DNA of 64,000 nt. Origin: Streptococcus sp. CF8_St5-11. GTDB taxonomy: Bacteria; Bacillota; Bacilli; Lactobacillales; Streptococcaceae. The stretch covers positions 542,461 through 606,460 of the forward strand of contig NZ_JANCOJ010000002.1 of the NCBI RefSeq assembly GCF_024295625.1, in the 5' to 3' direction. The notes beneath the pieces are model-generated. The model saw only the letters and a program-made list of their open reading frames with translations. It had not been told where the DNA came from and searched no databases. Below, piece after piece: positions 23,400 to 32,729 of the stretch. A program made the translations under genes and the position numbers. Positions within the stretch are counted from its first letter, which is position 1. Each line of letters opens with the position of its first letter.

Positions 23400-24443
23400 T
23401 TAGACCAACATTGAAATCGGGTCTTCAATCAAGGCTTTCAAGTCTTTCATGAATTTGGCACCAGCCATACCATCGACAACGCGGTGGTCAATGGTCAAGC
23501 CCAAGCTCATGATTGGACGAATGACGATTTCACCATTCACAACCACTGGTTTTTCAACAGTTGCGCTAACCCCAAGAATGGCAGAGTTTGGTTGGTTGAT
23601 AATCGGTCCAAAAGATTGAACACCAAACATCCCCAAGTTACTGATGGTAAAAGTTGAATTTTGCAATTCGCTTGGAGCAAGCTTACCATCCAAGGTACGT
23701 CCGATAACGTCCTTCAAGGCTACCACCAACTCTGATAAAGTCATCTTTTCTGCGTTATAGACAACCGGTGTCATCAGCCCATTGTCCATCCCAACCGCCA
23801 TAGCCAAGTTGACATAGTTGTGAGTGATGATGGTTTTGCCATCTTCTGTTAATGACGCATTGATGTATGGATGTTTCATCAAGGTCTTAACAACCGCAAG
23901 AGAAAGCAAATCTGTTACAGTGACTTTCTTGCCAGTTGCTTCCATGATTGGATCCAATACTTTCTTACGAAGGGCCAACATTTGAGACATATCAACGTCA
24001 TAGTTCAAAGTAAAGGTTGGTGCTGTCAAATAAGATTCCACCATCCGTTGAGCAATCACCTTACGCATTGGTGTCATCGGAATTCGCTCGATTTCACCAT
24101 AAGGTGTCACATTATCTGGAGCTTCCTCCACCTTCTCGATTTGAGCAGGTGACTTAATGGTCTCATTCTCGATATTTTCAGGAAGGAAAGCAAGGACGTC
24201 CTTCTTCATGATCTTGCCACGATGACCAGTTCCTTGGATTTCTTGCCAAGCAATATTGTGTTCTAAAGCAATTCGTTTTGCAAGTGGTGAAATGCGAACC
24301 ACATTTGTGTCTTTATATGTTTCCACGTCTTCTTTGTGGACACGACCGTTTGCGCCTGAACCAGAAACATCATAGAGGTTGATCCCTAAATCATCCGCTA
24401 ATTTTCTAGCCGCAGGAGTCGCTCTTAGCTTATCATCAGCCAT
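23400..24443 (-). CDS. pdhC: Dihydrolipoamide acyltransferase (E2) without lipoyl domain
   Basis: 347 residues. Two peripheral-subunit-binding domains (ATPAARKLADDLGINLYDV at ~8-40 and ISPLAKRIALEHNIAWQEI at ~50-85) precede the catalytic acyltransferase domain (~120-347) with the active-site TIDHRVVDGMAGAKF. The usual N-terminal lipoyl domain is absent; the only one in the cluster is on E3. The protein forms the core of the complex. The start is ATG 24443 behind GGAGAGG. A 316-base gap rich in hairpins separates it from pdhB. Confidence 0.92.
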   Translation of the reverse strand: MADDKLRATPAARKLADDLGINLYDVSGSGANGRVHKEDVETYKDTNVVRISPLAKRIALEHNIAWQEIQGTGHRGKIMKKDVLAFLPENIENETIKSPAQIEKVEEAPDNVTPYGEIERIPMTPMRKVIAQRMVESYLTAPTFTLNYDVDMSQMLALRKKVLDPIMEATGKKVTVTDLLSLAVVKTLMKHPYINASLTEDGKTIITHNYVNLAMAVGMDNGLMTPVVYNAEKMTLSELVVALKDVIGRTLDGKLAPSELQNSTFTISNLGMFGVQSFGPIINQPNSAILGVSATVEKPVVVNGEIVIRPIMSLGLTIDHRVVDGMAGAKFMKDLKALIEDPISMLV

Positions 24444-24577
24444 GACCTCTCCTATTCTATTATAAGATACTAAGGGCGTTAAAAGTCAAAGTGAAAATAG
24501 GAAACTTGACGAAGAAACTTTAGTTTCTAGGAAAGTTTATCTTTTTCACACAACTTTAGCCCGAGTTCAATTCTACA

Positions 24578-24718
24578 AGCAACTTGGATACATGCGTATC
24601 TCAAGTTGCTACGGTTGCCGCTATCAGGCGGTCAACCTAGTAGACTTACTAATTCGTTCGTCGAATATAATCGATTCGACTCTCTCATGTCGCATTTTTC
24701 AGATAAAAAATGAGAGAG
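24578..24718. other. Cluster of four hairpins in the pdhB-pdhC gap
   Basis: The 24444-24759 gap holds AGCAACTTG..ATAC/GTAT..CAAGTTGCT (24578-24610), GGTTG-CCGC/GCGG-CAACC (24613-24637), GTCGAAT/ATTCGAC (24660-24680) and CTCTCTCAT/ATGAGAGAG (24680-24718). No reading frame of note is present. The stems may act in mRNA processing, in uneven expression of E1 and E2/E3, or be an intergenic repeat. Confidence 0.55.
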
Positions 24719-24759
24719 AAAAACGAATTTCATTCACATAAAATAATTTATGTTATGTA

Positions 24760-25752
24760 CTATTCTTTATTATACGTTTTGCGAATGGCATTTTTGATGC
24801 TTTCAACTGTTGGGATCATTGCATTTTCAAGGTTTTGTGCGTAAGGCATTGGCACATCTTCCCCCGCACAACGGCGGATGGGTGCATCCAAGTAATCAAA
24901 TGCTTCTGATTCAGAAATGATAGCTGAAATTTCACCGATATAACCACTTGTTTTATGGGCGTCATTGACAAGGACGACTTTTCCTGTTTTCTTAACAGAA
25001 TTAATAATAATCTCTTTATCAAGTGGAACCAAGGTACGTGGGTCTACTACTTCTACTGAAAGGCCTTCTTCAGCTAATTCTTCAGCTGCTTGCATGACAC
25101 GACGAAGCATTTTCCCGTAGGTTACGACAGTGACATCAGTACCCTCACGTTTGATTTCTCCGACACCAAGTGGAATCGTGTAGTCTGGATCAACTGGCAC
25201 TTCCCCTTTTTGGTTGAATTCTGATTTGTACTCAAGAATGATAACTGGGTTGTTATCACGGATAGAAGACTTGAGAAGTCCTTTCATGTCCGCTGGAGTT
25301 CCTGGAGCAACAACTTTCAAACCAGGAATATGGGTGAACCATGATTCCAAAGATTGGGAGTGTTGAGCTGCAGATCCAACTCCGTTACCGGCAGCACAGC
25401 GAATGGTCATCGGTACTTGCCCTTTTCCACCAAACATGTAGCGCGTCTTGGCAGCTTGGTTGACAATAGCATCCATGGCAATCACTGAGAAATCCATGAA
25501 GGTCATATCAACGATTGGACGAAGTCCGGTCATGGCTGCACCAGCTGCTGCACCTGAAATCGCAGCCTCCGAAATTGGACAGTCACGAACACGTTCTGGA
25601 CCGAATTCCTCTAGCATCCCTACGGAAGTTCCGAAGTCTCCACCAAAAACTCCGACATCTTCCCCCATCAACAATACATTTTCGTCGCGACGCATTTCCT
25701 CAGACATAGCAAGGATAATGGTATCGCGGAAAGACATTAATTTTGTTTCCAT
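24760..25752 (-). CDS. pdhB: 2-oxoacid (pyruvate/acetoin) dehydrogenase E1 beta subunit
   Basis: 330 residues of the transketolase pyrimidine-binding and C-terminal fold (MGEDVGVFGGDFGTS, PISEAAISGAAAGAAMTGLRP, FGGKGQVPMTIRCAAGNGVG, VVTYGKMLRRVMQAAEEL, VVDPRTLVPLD). It binds the pyrimidine part of thiamine diphosphate and forms an alpha2-beta2 tetramer with PdhA. The pair decarboxylates the 2-oxoacid and passes the acyl group to lipoyl-lysine. Sequence alone does not decide between pyruvate and acetoin as substrate. Sixteen bases separate it from pdhA, with GGGGGAG as ribosome site. Confidence 0.92.
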   Translation of the reverse strand: METKLMSFRDTIILAMSEEMRRDENVLLMGEDVGVFGGDFGTSVGMLEEFGPERVRDCPISEAAISGAAAGAAMTGLRPIVDMTFMDFSVIAMDAIVNQAAKTRYMFGGKGQVPMTIRCAAGNGVGSAAQHSQSLESWFTHIPGLKVVAPGTPADMKGLLKSSIRDNNPVIILEYKSEFNQKGEVPVDPDYTIPLGVGEIKREGTDVTVVTYGKMLRRVMQAAEELAEEGLSVEVVDPRTLVPLDKEIIINSVKKTGKVVLVNDAHKTSGYIGEISAIISESEAFDYLDAPIRRCAGEDVPMPYAQNLENAMIPTVESIKNAIRKTYNKE

Positions 25753-25768
25753 AATTCTCTACTCCCCC

Positions 25769-26737
25769 TTAGTCTGCGTAAATATCTTCGAAAGCTGATT
25801 CGAGTGGAGGGAATGGGCTTTCTTCCGCAAATTTCACTGAAGCTTCAACGGCTTCTTTCACTTCTTCTTGAATCTGATCCAATTCTTCTGCGCTCGCAAT
25901 TTCATTTTCAAGGAGATACTTACGAAGATTTTCAATCGGATCTTTCTTCTTCCACTCTTCGACTTCTTCACGAGTCCGGTATTTACCAGGGTCAGATGAA
26001 GAGTGACCAAGCCAACGATAGGTAACACTTTCAATCAAGACAGGACCTTTACCAGAGCGAACGTGTTCAACAGCTTTTTGGAATCCTTCATAGACATCAA
26101 TTACGTTGTTACCATCTGGAATAAACATTCCTGGAATGCCGTAAGCAGCACTACGCTCATGAATGTGCTGGATATTGGTCATTTTCTTAATGTCAGCAGA
26201 GATTCCATAACCATTATTAATACAGTAGAAAATTACTGGTAGGTTCCAGATGGAAGCCATATTGACCGCTTCGTGGAAGACACCTTCGTTGGTTGCGCCA
26301 TCGCCAAAGAAGCAGACAACAATCTTACCAGTCTTATGCATTTGTTGAGTAAGGGCTGCACCTACAGCAATCCCCATACCACCACCGACGATACCGTTGG
26401 CACCGAGGTTACCGGCATCCAGGTCAGCGATATGCATAGAGCCTCCCTTCCCTTTACAAGTACCCGTATACTTACCAAGGATCTCAGCCATCATGCCATT
26501 CAAATCGATTCCTTTAGCGATAGCTTGTCCGTGTCCACGGTGGTTAGATGTCAGCAAATCATCGTCGTTTAAAGCCAGCATCGCTCCAACGTTTGCTGCT
26601 TCTTCCCCAACAGAAAAGTGCGTCATTCCTGGCACTTTCCCTTTTTTTACTAACTGTGCAATTTTTAAGTCCATGCGACGGATTTCTTCCATTTTACGGA
26701 ACATTTCCAATAAGAGACTTTTATCTAATGTTGCCAT
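25769..26737 (-). CDS. pdhA: 2-oxoacid (pyruvate/acetoin) dehydrogenase E1 alpha subunit
   Basis: 322 residues with the thiamine diphosphate motif GDGATNEGVFHEAVN...NNGYGIS (about 163-200), the loop HRGHGQAIAKG and the C-terminal GHSSSDPGKYRTREEVEEW phosphorylation-loop-like region. First gene of the operon pdhA-pdhB-pdhC-pdhD. A consensus promoter lies upstream at 26774-26802. Close homologues in streptococci are annotated either as pyruvate or acetoin dehydrogenase. Confidence 0.92.
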   Translation of the reverse strand: MATLDKSLLLEMFRKMEEIRRMDLKIAQLVKKGKVPGMTHFSVGEEAANVGAMLALNDDDLLTSNHRGHGQAIAKGIDLNGMMAEILGKYTGTCKGKGGSMHIADLDAGNLGANGIVGGGMGIAVGAALTQQMHKTGKIVVCFFGDGATNEGVFHEAVNMASIWNLPVIFYCINNGYGISADIKKMTNIQHIHERSAAYGIPGMFIPDGNNVIDVYEGFQKAVEHVRSGKGPVLIESVTYRWLGHSSSDPGKYRTREEVEEWKKKDPIENLRKYLLENEIASAEELDQIQEEVKEAVEASVKFAEESPFPPLESAFEDIYAD

Positions 26738-26773
26738 CTTTTCGCCTTTCTTAACATTTATTCATACTCTTTT

Positions 26774-26802
26774 ATTCTAGCCAAAAATGAAAGCACTGTC
26801 AA
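26774..26802 (-). promoter_or_regulatory. pdhA promoter
   Basis: On the minus strand TTGACA (26802-26797) and TAGAAT (26779-26774) are 17 bases apart, both near consensus. Two direct copies of atttcacaaactt (26819-26831 and 26881-26893), 62 bases apart, lie just upstream and may bind a regulator; TTTGTGAAAT resembles a Rex half-site. Confidence 0.75.
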
Positions 26803-26919
26803 AAATAATGCTCAAATGATTTCACAAACTTTATTCCTTGGAAGAAGGTTTTATAAGCTTTTTTTTAATATAAATTCAATATTTCACAAACTTATTTCTC
26901 ATAGTTTTGCTATACATAT

Positions 26920-26950
26920 AAAAAACCGATAGGATCCTATCCTACCGGTC
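26920..26950 (-). terminator. Terminator of the ATP-grasp gene
   Basis: On the minus strand ACCGGTAGGAT pairs with ATCCTATCGGT, followed by TTTTTTAT. Confidence 0.85.
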
Positions 26951-26956
26951 GTCATC

Positions 26957-28123
26957 TTATGATTGGCGTTGACCAAAGTCGTGAATCATTTGTTCTAACT
27001 CTTCACGACTAGGTGTTGTAAGCATATAGAGGAAATCTCCCTGAAGTTCTGCAAAAGCAGCAGGCATGTCTTTCTTCACACGGAATTGATCACGGTATTT
27101 AGCCAGAACTTCTTCCTCTGAAAGGACATAGGCTGCATTGGCACGGCGAGAAGTTGCCAAGCAATAAAGGGGCTCAAACTCAGAAGCTGGGAAAGGTTCT
27201 CCTGCTACGATGGCTGCATAACCTCGGTATAAGTCAATGGAGTGAGCATAATTGTAGACATCGATGGTAAAACCACCTGCTGGACGATTATTGTACTCGA
27301 TTGCAATATAGTCATCCCCATCGCGGAAGAACTCGATATGGAAGAAACGTTCTTTCATGCCAAAGGCTTTGACAATCGCTTCCCCGTATTGACGCAATTT
27401 TGGATCCATCTCTTTGAGGACATAATAAGAGTTATCCATCTTGTAGAGCATCAAATCTAATGGCGTATAGGCATAGTCAAAAGTCGTTGAAAAGACAATA
27501 TTGCCATCGCGATCAACCAGACCATCAAAGGTACAGATCTCGCTAGAAGTGACGAATTTCTCAAAGAAGTACTCCGTATGTCCATCCCATTCTGCCTTGA
27601 AATGATCTACATCTTCTGGTGTTTCAAGTTTAAAGGTCGCTGCTGCTCCTACTCCATTGTCAGGTTTGGCAATCAATGGCAACCCAATCTTCTTCACGGC
27701 CTTATCAATGTCTTTTTCTGTTTTAACCACGGCACCAGGAACGACAGGAACTCCTGCTTTCTTGAAGAGTTTCTTCATTTCGGATTTAAACTTGGTTTTC
27801 TTCAGATCTTTTGGCTTAGCTCCAAAGACATTGAATTGCTCCCGAAGCGCCGCATCTAATTCCAACCAGTACTCGTTATGGGACTCGATGCGATCGATTG
27901 GCCCGTGTTTGTAGAAGAGGAAGGCTACTGCACGCTTCACTTCATCTAAGTCTTCCATATTTTCTACACGGAAATACTCTGTCAAACTATTGCGCAATGG
28001 CTCATCTAACTGTTCGTACGGCTCTTGACCAATCCCCAAGACAGTGATTCCCTTGTTAGCTAGTTCAATGGTGAATTGTTGGAAATTTTGTGGATAATAA
28101 GGTGAAATAACAAGATAATTCAT
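26957..28123 (-). CDS. ATP-grasp ligase of unknown substrate
   Basis: 388 residues. An N-terminal pre-grasp Rossmann-like part (MNYLVISPYYPQNFQQFTIEL) is followed by an ATP-grasp domain with VPVVPGAVVKTEKDIDKAVKKIG, LIAKPDNGVGAAATFKL (P-loop), FFEKFVTSSEICTF and HIEFFRDGDDYIAIEYNNRPAGGFTIDV (metal-binding E and N). It resembles carbamoyl-phosphate-synthase-like ligases that join a carboxylate to an amine. Both esterase genes lie directly upstream on the same strand (21 and 38 base gaps), so a common pathway is likely, but the substrate cannot be told from sequence. Confidence 0.8.
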   Translation of the reverse strand: MNYLVISPYYPQNFQQFTIELANKGITVLGIGQEPYEQLDEPLRNSLTEYFRVENMEDLDEVKRAVAFLFYKHGPIDRIESHNEYWLELDAALREQFNVFGAKPKDLKKTKFKSEMKKLFKKAGVPVVPGAVVKTEKDIDKAVKKIGLPLIAKPDNGVGAAATFKLETPEDVDHFKAEWDGHTEYFFEKFVTSSEICTFDGLVDRDGNIVFSTTFDYAYTPLDLMLYKMDNSYYVLKEMDPKLRQYGEAIVKAFGMKERFFHIEFFRDGDDYIAIEYNNRPAGGFTIDVYNYAHSIDLYRGYAAIVAGEPFPASEFEPLYCLATSRRANAAYVLSEEEVLAKYRDQFRVKKDMPAAFAELQGDFLYMLTTPSREELEQMIHDFGQRQS

Positions 28124-28144
28124 AGAGGTCTCCTCCCTTTTGAC

Positions 28145-28885
28145 TTATAGATACATTTGTCCTAGGAAATAGGGCATTTGCTTGCGCCACCATTCCCAAT
28201 CGTGGGCTACATCATGGCCCCATTCAGCGAACCAAGCGGGAATGTTTTTGTGATCAAAGGCTTCTTTCAGTTTGTAGAAAGATGGAAGCCCGTCTTGCTC
28301 CCAAGCTCCTAAACCAGTACAAACAACGATTTCAGCCTGACGGTAACGGTCGATAAACCAGCCATCATTTTGGTTCCAGATATAATCAGATGGAGAGTTT
28401 TGGTAAATGGCTTCATCGCCTCCAAACTCACCAACAAAGAAACGAGCGTCATAGACACCACTCAAGGCAATCACTTTGTTGAAGACGTCTGGATGTTGCA
28501 AGAAGAAATTGAGGGCATGGTAGGCTCCCATAGAGCATCCGGTTGTCATCATCGGATCAAACCATCCCGTTTTGTGCTTGATGAATGGAATGGCTTCTTC
28601 AATCACGTAGCGTTCATAAGCGCGATGCATTTCAGCTCGGTCGTGAGGGTTTTTCCAATTACAAAGCCAGCTTTCACTATCGACACTTGAAAGGGTGAAA
28701 AATTGAACCCGTCCTTCTTCGATAAACTGAGCACAGGCATCAATCATACCAAAGTCATAGTATTCGTTATGGCTTCCACCTGATGAAGCGAAGACCACTA
28801 CAGGAATCCCTGCATGTCCATAACGGTTTAGATACATTTCGCGGTTAAGTTGGCCACTCCAGTGGCTAAGATGTTCTATATTCAT
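28145..28885 (-). CDS. Alpha/beta-hydrolase esterase (Esterase D-like)
   Basis: 246 residues. The nucleophile elbow TTGCSMGAYHALNFFL carries the catalytic serine; VVVFASSGGSHNEYYDFGMID near the start gives the oxyanion region and AEWGHDVAHDWEWW the catalytic histidine. No signal peptide, so cytoplasmic. It belongs to the putative esterase (PF00756) type, related to acyl-ester hydrolases such as the enterochelin and S-formylglutathione esterases. Second gene of a three-gene set with another esterase and an ATP-grasp ligase. Confidence 0.8.
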   Translation of the reverse strand: MNIEHLSHWSGQLNREMYLNRYGHAGIPVVVFASSGGSHNEYYDFGMIDACAQFIEEGRVQFFTLSSVDSESWLCNWKNPHDRAEMHRAYERYVIEEAIPFIKHKTGWFDPMMTTGCSMGAYHALNFFLQHPDVFNKVIALSGVYDARFFVGEFGGDEAIYQNSPSDYIWNQNDGWFIDRYRQAEIVVCTGLGAWEQDGLPSFYKLKEAFDHKNIPAWFAEWGHDVAHDWEWWRKQMPYFLGQMYL

Positions 28886-28923
28886 AGGTTCCCTCTTTCT
28901 TTATGATAAAAATTTAAAAGCTT

Positions 28924-29751
28924 CTAGTCCCACTTCTCTGCTAAGAAACGAAGACATTCCGGTAAATGCTCTGCCCAGGCTTCTTCATGGTGGATAGCCC
29001 CAGATTGAATCCGAATGGCGATATTTTCTAAAGCTACTCCTTGTTGAATGACATCATGATAGTAACGAAGAGATGAGTCAATATAGGCTTGCTTGATATT
29101 CCCTGCCATCAGGGTTTTATCTGTATCATCAGCCTCTTCAGTGCCCACATAGATGTAAATGCGTTGATCTGCATATAATTTTTTTCGCTCGATATAATGA
29201 TTGAAGGCATCTTGGTGCAGCCAGTTAGCGGATGAAAAGACCCCTAAACAACCGATTTGATCTTGGTACTCTAGGCCCAAAAATTGTGTAATATTTCCAC
29301 CAAGCGAAGAGCCAATCATGGCTGTATGTTCTCTGTCAGCAAGCGTTCGGTATTCTTGGTCAATGAAAGGTTTGACTACTTCCATAACGAACTCTCCGTA
29401 CTCAACGCCCTTGCCACCAAATTGCATTCCAGGAATATTAGATTCCTTGTATTTCCAGGCAGAGTATTCATTCATGCGTTGGAAACCATCATTATCGATC
29501 GCAACGACAATCATGCGGCTAATATCAGGATTCCGCTTAATGGCTGGAATCACCTTCCAGGAATGACCTGCAAAAGCTTCCTTGCTATAGAGAACATTCT
29601 GGCCATCATGAAAATAGACAACAGGATAGCGTCGATCAGTATCTGTTTCATAATTCTTAGGTAATAAGACTCTCACACGACGGAGTTTTCCGGTATAAGG
29701 CACTTTCAATTCGTGTGTCTTCATATCTAAATAAAAATAGGATTTGTTCAT
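28924..29751 (-). CDS. Alpha/beta-hydrolase esterase (PF00756 type)
   Basis: 275 residues. RRVRVLLPKNYETDTDRRYPVVYFHDGQNV is the typical beginning of the fold, AMIGSSLGGNITQFLGL holds the catalytic serine and GAIHHEEAWAEHLPECL the catalytic histidine. No signal peptide. First gene of the esterase/ATP-grasp operon. It is paralogous in fold, not in close sequence, to its neighbour at 28145-28885. Confidence 0.8.
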   Translation of the reverse strand: MNKSYFYLDMKTHELKVPYTGKLRRVRVLLPKNYETDTDRRYPVVYFHDGQNVLYSKEAFAGHSWKVIPAIKRNPDISRMIVVAIDNDGFQRMNEYSAWKYKESNIPGMQFGGKGVEYGEFVMEVVKPFIDQEYRTLADREHTAMIGSSLGGNITQFLGLEYQDQIGCLGVFSSANWLHQDAFNHYIERKKLYADQRIYIYVGTEEADDTDKTLMAGNIKQAYIDSSLRYYHDVIQQGVALENIAIRIQSGAIHHEEAWAEHLPECLRFLAEKWD

Positions 29752-29804
29752 TGTCAGAAAACTCTCTATATTCTAAATTTTATTCATTATACCATTTTTA
29801 GAAG

Positions 29805-29834
29805 AAAAAGTCTGGATTTTCTCCAAACTTTTTC
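29805..29834 (-). terminator. Terminator of trmFO
   Basis: AAAAAGT-TGGA/TCCA-ACTTTTT stem directly after the trmFO stop, with T-runs on the minus strand. Confidence 0.8.
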
Positions 29835-29844
29835 CTTTCTTGGG

Positions 29845-31179
29845 TTATTTTTCCATAAACTGAGCCAAATCTTGCAAGGAACGTTCGGCAATTTTCTCAT
29901 AACGTTCCTTTTTATCCCGAATGCGTGGACCTTCTAGCTCCTTGATAATCCCAAAGTTAACATTCATAGGTTGGAAATGTTTGCTGTCGGCATGAGTGAT
30001 ATAGTGGGCCAAGCTTCCGATAGCAGTTGTTTCAGGGAAAATAGCTGCTTCTTCTCCTTTAAAGAGGCGAGCTGCATTGATCCCAGCAACTAAGCCAGAA
30101 GCTGCAGATTCAACATAGCCCTCCACTCCTGTCATTTGACCTGCAAAGAAGAGGTTTGGTTGTTTCTTCGAACGATAAGTTTGTTCAAGCAGGTTTGGAG
30201 AGTCCATGTAAGAATTGCGGTGCATGACGCCGTAACGAACGAACTCCGCATTTTCTAAACCAGGGATCATTTGGAAGACCCGCTTTTGCTCACCCCATTT
30301 AAGGTGAGTTTGGAAGCCAACGATATTATAGAGGCTAGCCGCTGCATTGTCTTGGCGAAGCTGAACGACTGCGTAAGGGGTCTTAAATTCCCCATCACGA
30401 GGTCCTTTGTAATCATCCGGATACTCGAGTCCAACTGGCTTCATAGGACCATAGAGCATGGTTTTAATGCCTCGTTTAGCCATGACTTCGATTGGCATAC
30501 AACCTTCGAAATACTTTTCTTTTTCAAAAGAGTTAAGCGGGGCTTCTTCCGCGTTAACCAAGGCCTCATGGAAATCCATAAATTCCTGTTTGGTCATGGG
30601 ACAGTTGAGATAGGCTGCCTCGCCTTTGTCATAGCGAGACTTGAGATAAACCTTGTCCATATCGACTGTATTGACATCGATGATCGGAGCCGCCGCATCA
30701 TAGAAATAAAAACCATCACCACCGTTGAGCGCGTGAATCTTTTCCGCCAAGGCATCGCTAGTTAGAGGGCCCGTTGCAACCACTGTGATAGCATCTGTCG
30801 GCAATTCCGTAATTTCATCACGAATCACTTCAATGAGCGGGTGTTGGGATACCTTCTCAGTTACCCGACTAGCAAAGCCTTCGCGGTCCACTGCCAGCGC
30901 TCCACCAGCCGGTACCCGAGTCGCTTCAGCAGCTTCAAGGATGACTGAACCTAAGCGACGCATTTCTTCTTTGAGGAGCCCGACAGCATTGGTTAACGAA
31001 TCCCCACGAAGAGAGTTGGAACAGACTAACTCAGCAAAATTGTCTGTTTTGTGTTGCGGAGTGGATTTGACCCCACGCATTTCATAAAGCTTCACCGGGA
31101 TTCCCTGTTGGGCAATCTGGAAAGCTGCTTCCGAACCTGCCAAACCAGCACCGATAACATTAATATAAGATTGAGACAT
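29845..31179 (-). CDS. trmFO: tRNA (m5U54) methyltransferase TrmFO
   Basis: 444 residues from ATG 31179 ([24 protein letters not shown]-binding [10 protein letters not shown]). I prefer this start to the longer frame at 31245 because AGAGGT lies before it and the family begins here. Further hallmarks are [41 protein letters not shown], and [22 protein letters not shown]. It is the folate/FAD-dependent enzyme that makes ribothymidine at position 54 of tRNA in Gram-positive bacteria. Full length, single gene with its own terminator. Confidence 0.95.
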   Translation of the reverse strand: MSQSYINVIGAGLAGSEAAFQIAQQGIPVKLYEMRGVKSTPQHKTDNFAELVCSNSLRGDSLTNAVGLLKEEMRRLGSVILEAAEATRVPAGGALAVDREGFASRVTEKVSQHPLIEVIRDEITELPTDAITVVATGPLTSDALAEKIHALNGGDGFYFYDAAAPIIDVNTVDMDKVYLKSRYDKGEAAYLNCPMTKQEFMDFHEALVNAEEAPLNSFEKEKYFEGCMPIEVMAKRGIKTMLYGPMKPVGLEYPDDYKGPRDGEFKTPYAVVQLRQDNAAASLYNIVGFQTHLKWGEQKRVFQMIPGLENAEFVRYGVMHRNSYMDSPNLLEQTYRSKKQPNLFFAGQMTGVEGYVESAASGLVAGINAARLFKGEEAAIFPETTAIGSLAHYITHADSKHFQPMNVNFGIIKELEGPRIRDKKERYEKIAERSLQDLAQFMEK

Positions 31180-31296
31180 GACACTAATACCTCTTTGGGT
31201 GGAACCTAAGTTCATATCAAAACAAGCTACCGGACTGTTTGACACCCATAAATCTTTCTAAATTCATACTTGATCCATTATACCAAAAAGCTAAGT

Positions 31297-31327
31297 AAAA
31301 AGACAGGGAGGCTTTCCCTTCCTGTCT
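31297..31327 (-). terminator. Terminator of the satD-DUF3307 operon
   Basis: AGACAGG..GG/CC..CCTGTCT stem, followed by CTTTTTA on the minus strand, 20 bases after the DUF3307 stop. Confidence 0.75.
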
Positions 31328-31348
31328 AGACTTTAACTATTTATTTTC

Positions 31349-32053
31349 TTATAAACACAACCAAGCTGCCAAGAGGGCAGAGAGGATACTGAATAAGGAT
31401 CCAATCAAGTAATACTCCGCAAAGGCTGGATTTTCCGAAATTTTATTGTAGCGAGCGATAGATTTGGCTGTAAAGACTAGCCCGATCGAAGCAAATTGTC
31501 CATAGACCAGACAGGCTCCAATCACTAAACGCTCTAAAAAGCCAATCATAGAACCAGCCCCAGTGATCGTATCCATTTTCTTCTTGCTGGTGGGTTGATA
31601 TTTAGTAAACAGAATTTTAAAAGCAATATTGCTTGGTTTCCCAACTAGAAGGACATAAAAGATTAGATTTAAAATGTCCAAGGGTAGATAGGTCGTGCCA
31701 TCTTTAGCTCCCATAAGGACTAGACAAGTAATGATACCAATATGCAAGACTTGATCCAGCGCAAAGGTCCATGCGGTTGGTAATTTCAATTGTTTCTGAA
31801 CTATTGGTTTTAAGAAATCTATTGCAGCATGGGTCAGTAAAATAACCAAGCAAATCCACCACAAATCTAGATGACAGAAGGAAACGACGATCAGAGGCAG
31901 AGCTACATATAGAATGTGAAGCCCTAGCACTTTCTTATCCTGATCCTTGCGATCCGCCATCTTTTGGCTTTGAAAATAATAATCTGATAGTAAATGACAA
32001 ATCAATAAGAGAATCAAGTATGGATTCACTATGATACTAGACAATCCGCTCAT
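31349..32053 (-). CDS. DUF3307 membrane protein
   Basis: 234 residues, largely hydrophobic, with six or seven membrane segments (PYLILLLICHLLSDYYF, LHILYVALPLIVVSFC, WWICLVILLTHAAIDFL, IIT..LVLMG, LPLDILNLIFYVLLVG, VIGACLVYGQFASIGLVF, LIGSLFSILSALLAAWLCL). Conserved polar residues HLLSDYYFQSQ and HAAIDFLKP are typical of DUF3307. The function is unknown. It overlaps the satD gene by 17 bases and is transcribed behind it, as is usual for SatD-DUF3307 pairs. Confidence 0.8.
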   Translation of the reverse strand: MSGLSSIIVNPYLILLLICHLLSDYYFQSQKMADRKDQDKKVLGLHILYVALPLIVVSFCHLDLWWICLVILLTHAAIDFLKPIVQKQLKLPTAWTFALDQVLHIGIITCLVLMGAKDGTTYLPLDILNLIFYVLLVGKPSNIAFKILFTKYQPTSKKKMDTITGAGSMIGFLERLVIGACLVYGQFASIGLVFTAKSIARYNKISENPAFAEYYLIGSLFSILSALLAAWLCL

Positions 32054-32714
32054 CTTCCTCTCCTTTCACTGTGCTTTGTATACTAGCCAGGGCAGCTGCT
32101 CTCCCCCGTAAATAAACACGGATACTACTACTCTTTAACCGTTTAGAGAGGGCACTTGGGTTAATAGCTAGTGATTGAGCCAAATCCTGCTGACTAAAGG
32201 ACTCGCTATATACGGATCTCTTTAGAAGATTGAGCAAGATCTCTTCCTGACTATCCCGCCAACCCGAACGAATGGCTTCTCCAGAAGCGATGAGGGCGTT
32301 CACAAAAAAGTCTCGGTTTTCCTTCCCGCTTGAAAAATAAATCTGTGTATTACCATAGTCATTTTTCTGATGAACAAGATTGATGGCTGCGCGTGCATTC
32401 CAATAAGCTGGACCATCCGCTCCAACACTTTGCAAGGGATCAATAGCTGTTACAATCTCTCCAAGTCCAATACCAAAACGAAGTTGTGTCGGGTTTAGTT
32501 CCAAACGCAAGGTATCGATGATTTGAAAAACCGGAGCATCCACTTCTAAAAGCGCCTGAAACTCATCTCCCAAGGTCAAAGTAAAACGGGATGCCAGGTA
32601 ATCTCCAAATAATTCGTTCATCTTTTGAAGCGTTTTTTCTACCTGTTTTTGCAGGTCAAGACGTTCTTGAACCATTTTGGAATCAATGACATCTGCAATC
32701 AAAGCAAGATACAT
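32037..32714 (-). CDS. satD: SatD family protein with C-terminal helix-turn-helix
   Basis: 225 residues. The N-terminal half (LIADVIDSKMVQERL, SRFTLTLGDEFQALLE, RFGIGLGEIVTAIDP, ADGPAYWNARAAI) has the look of a degenerate nucleotidyl-cyclase-like fold. The C-terminus (FSQQDLAQSLAINPSALSKRL) is a helix-turn-helix. SatD was first named from a Streptococcus mutans acid-tolerance operon; its biochemical role is not established. The gene starts behind AAGGAGG and its promoter carries three copies of TGTCTATTATAAC, so it may bind its own promoter. It overlaps DUF3307. Confidence 0.75.
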   Translation of the reverse strand: MYLALIADVIDSKMVQERLDLQKQVEKTLQKMNELFGDYLASRFTLTLGDEFQALLEVDAPVFQIIDTLRLELNPTQLRFGIGLGEIVTAIDPLQSVGADGPAYWNARAAINLVHQKNDYGNTQIYFSSGKENRDFFVNALIASGEAIRSGWRDSQEEILLNLLKRSVYSESFSQQDLAQSLAINPSALSKRLKSSSIRVYLRGRAAALASIQSTVKGEEDERIV

Positions 32715-32729
32715 AAGCCTACCTCCTTG

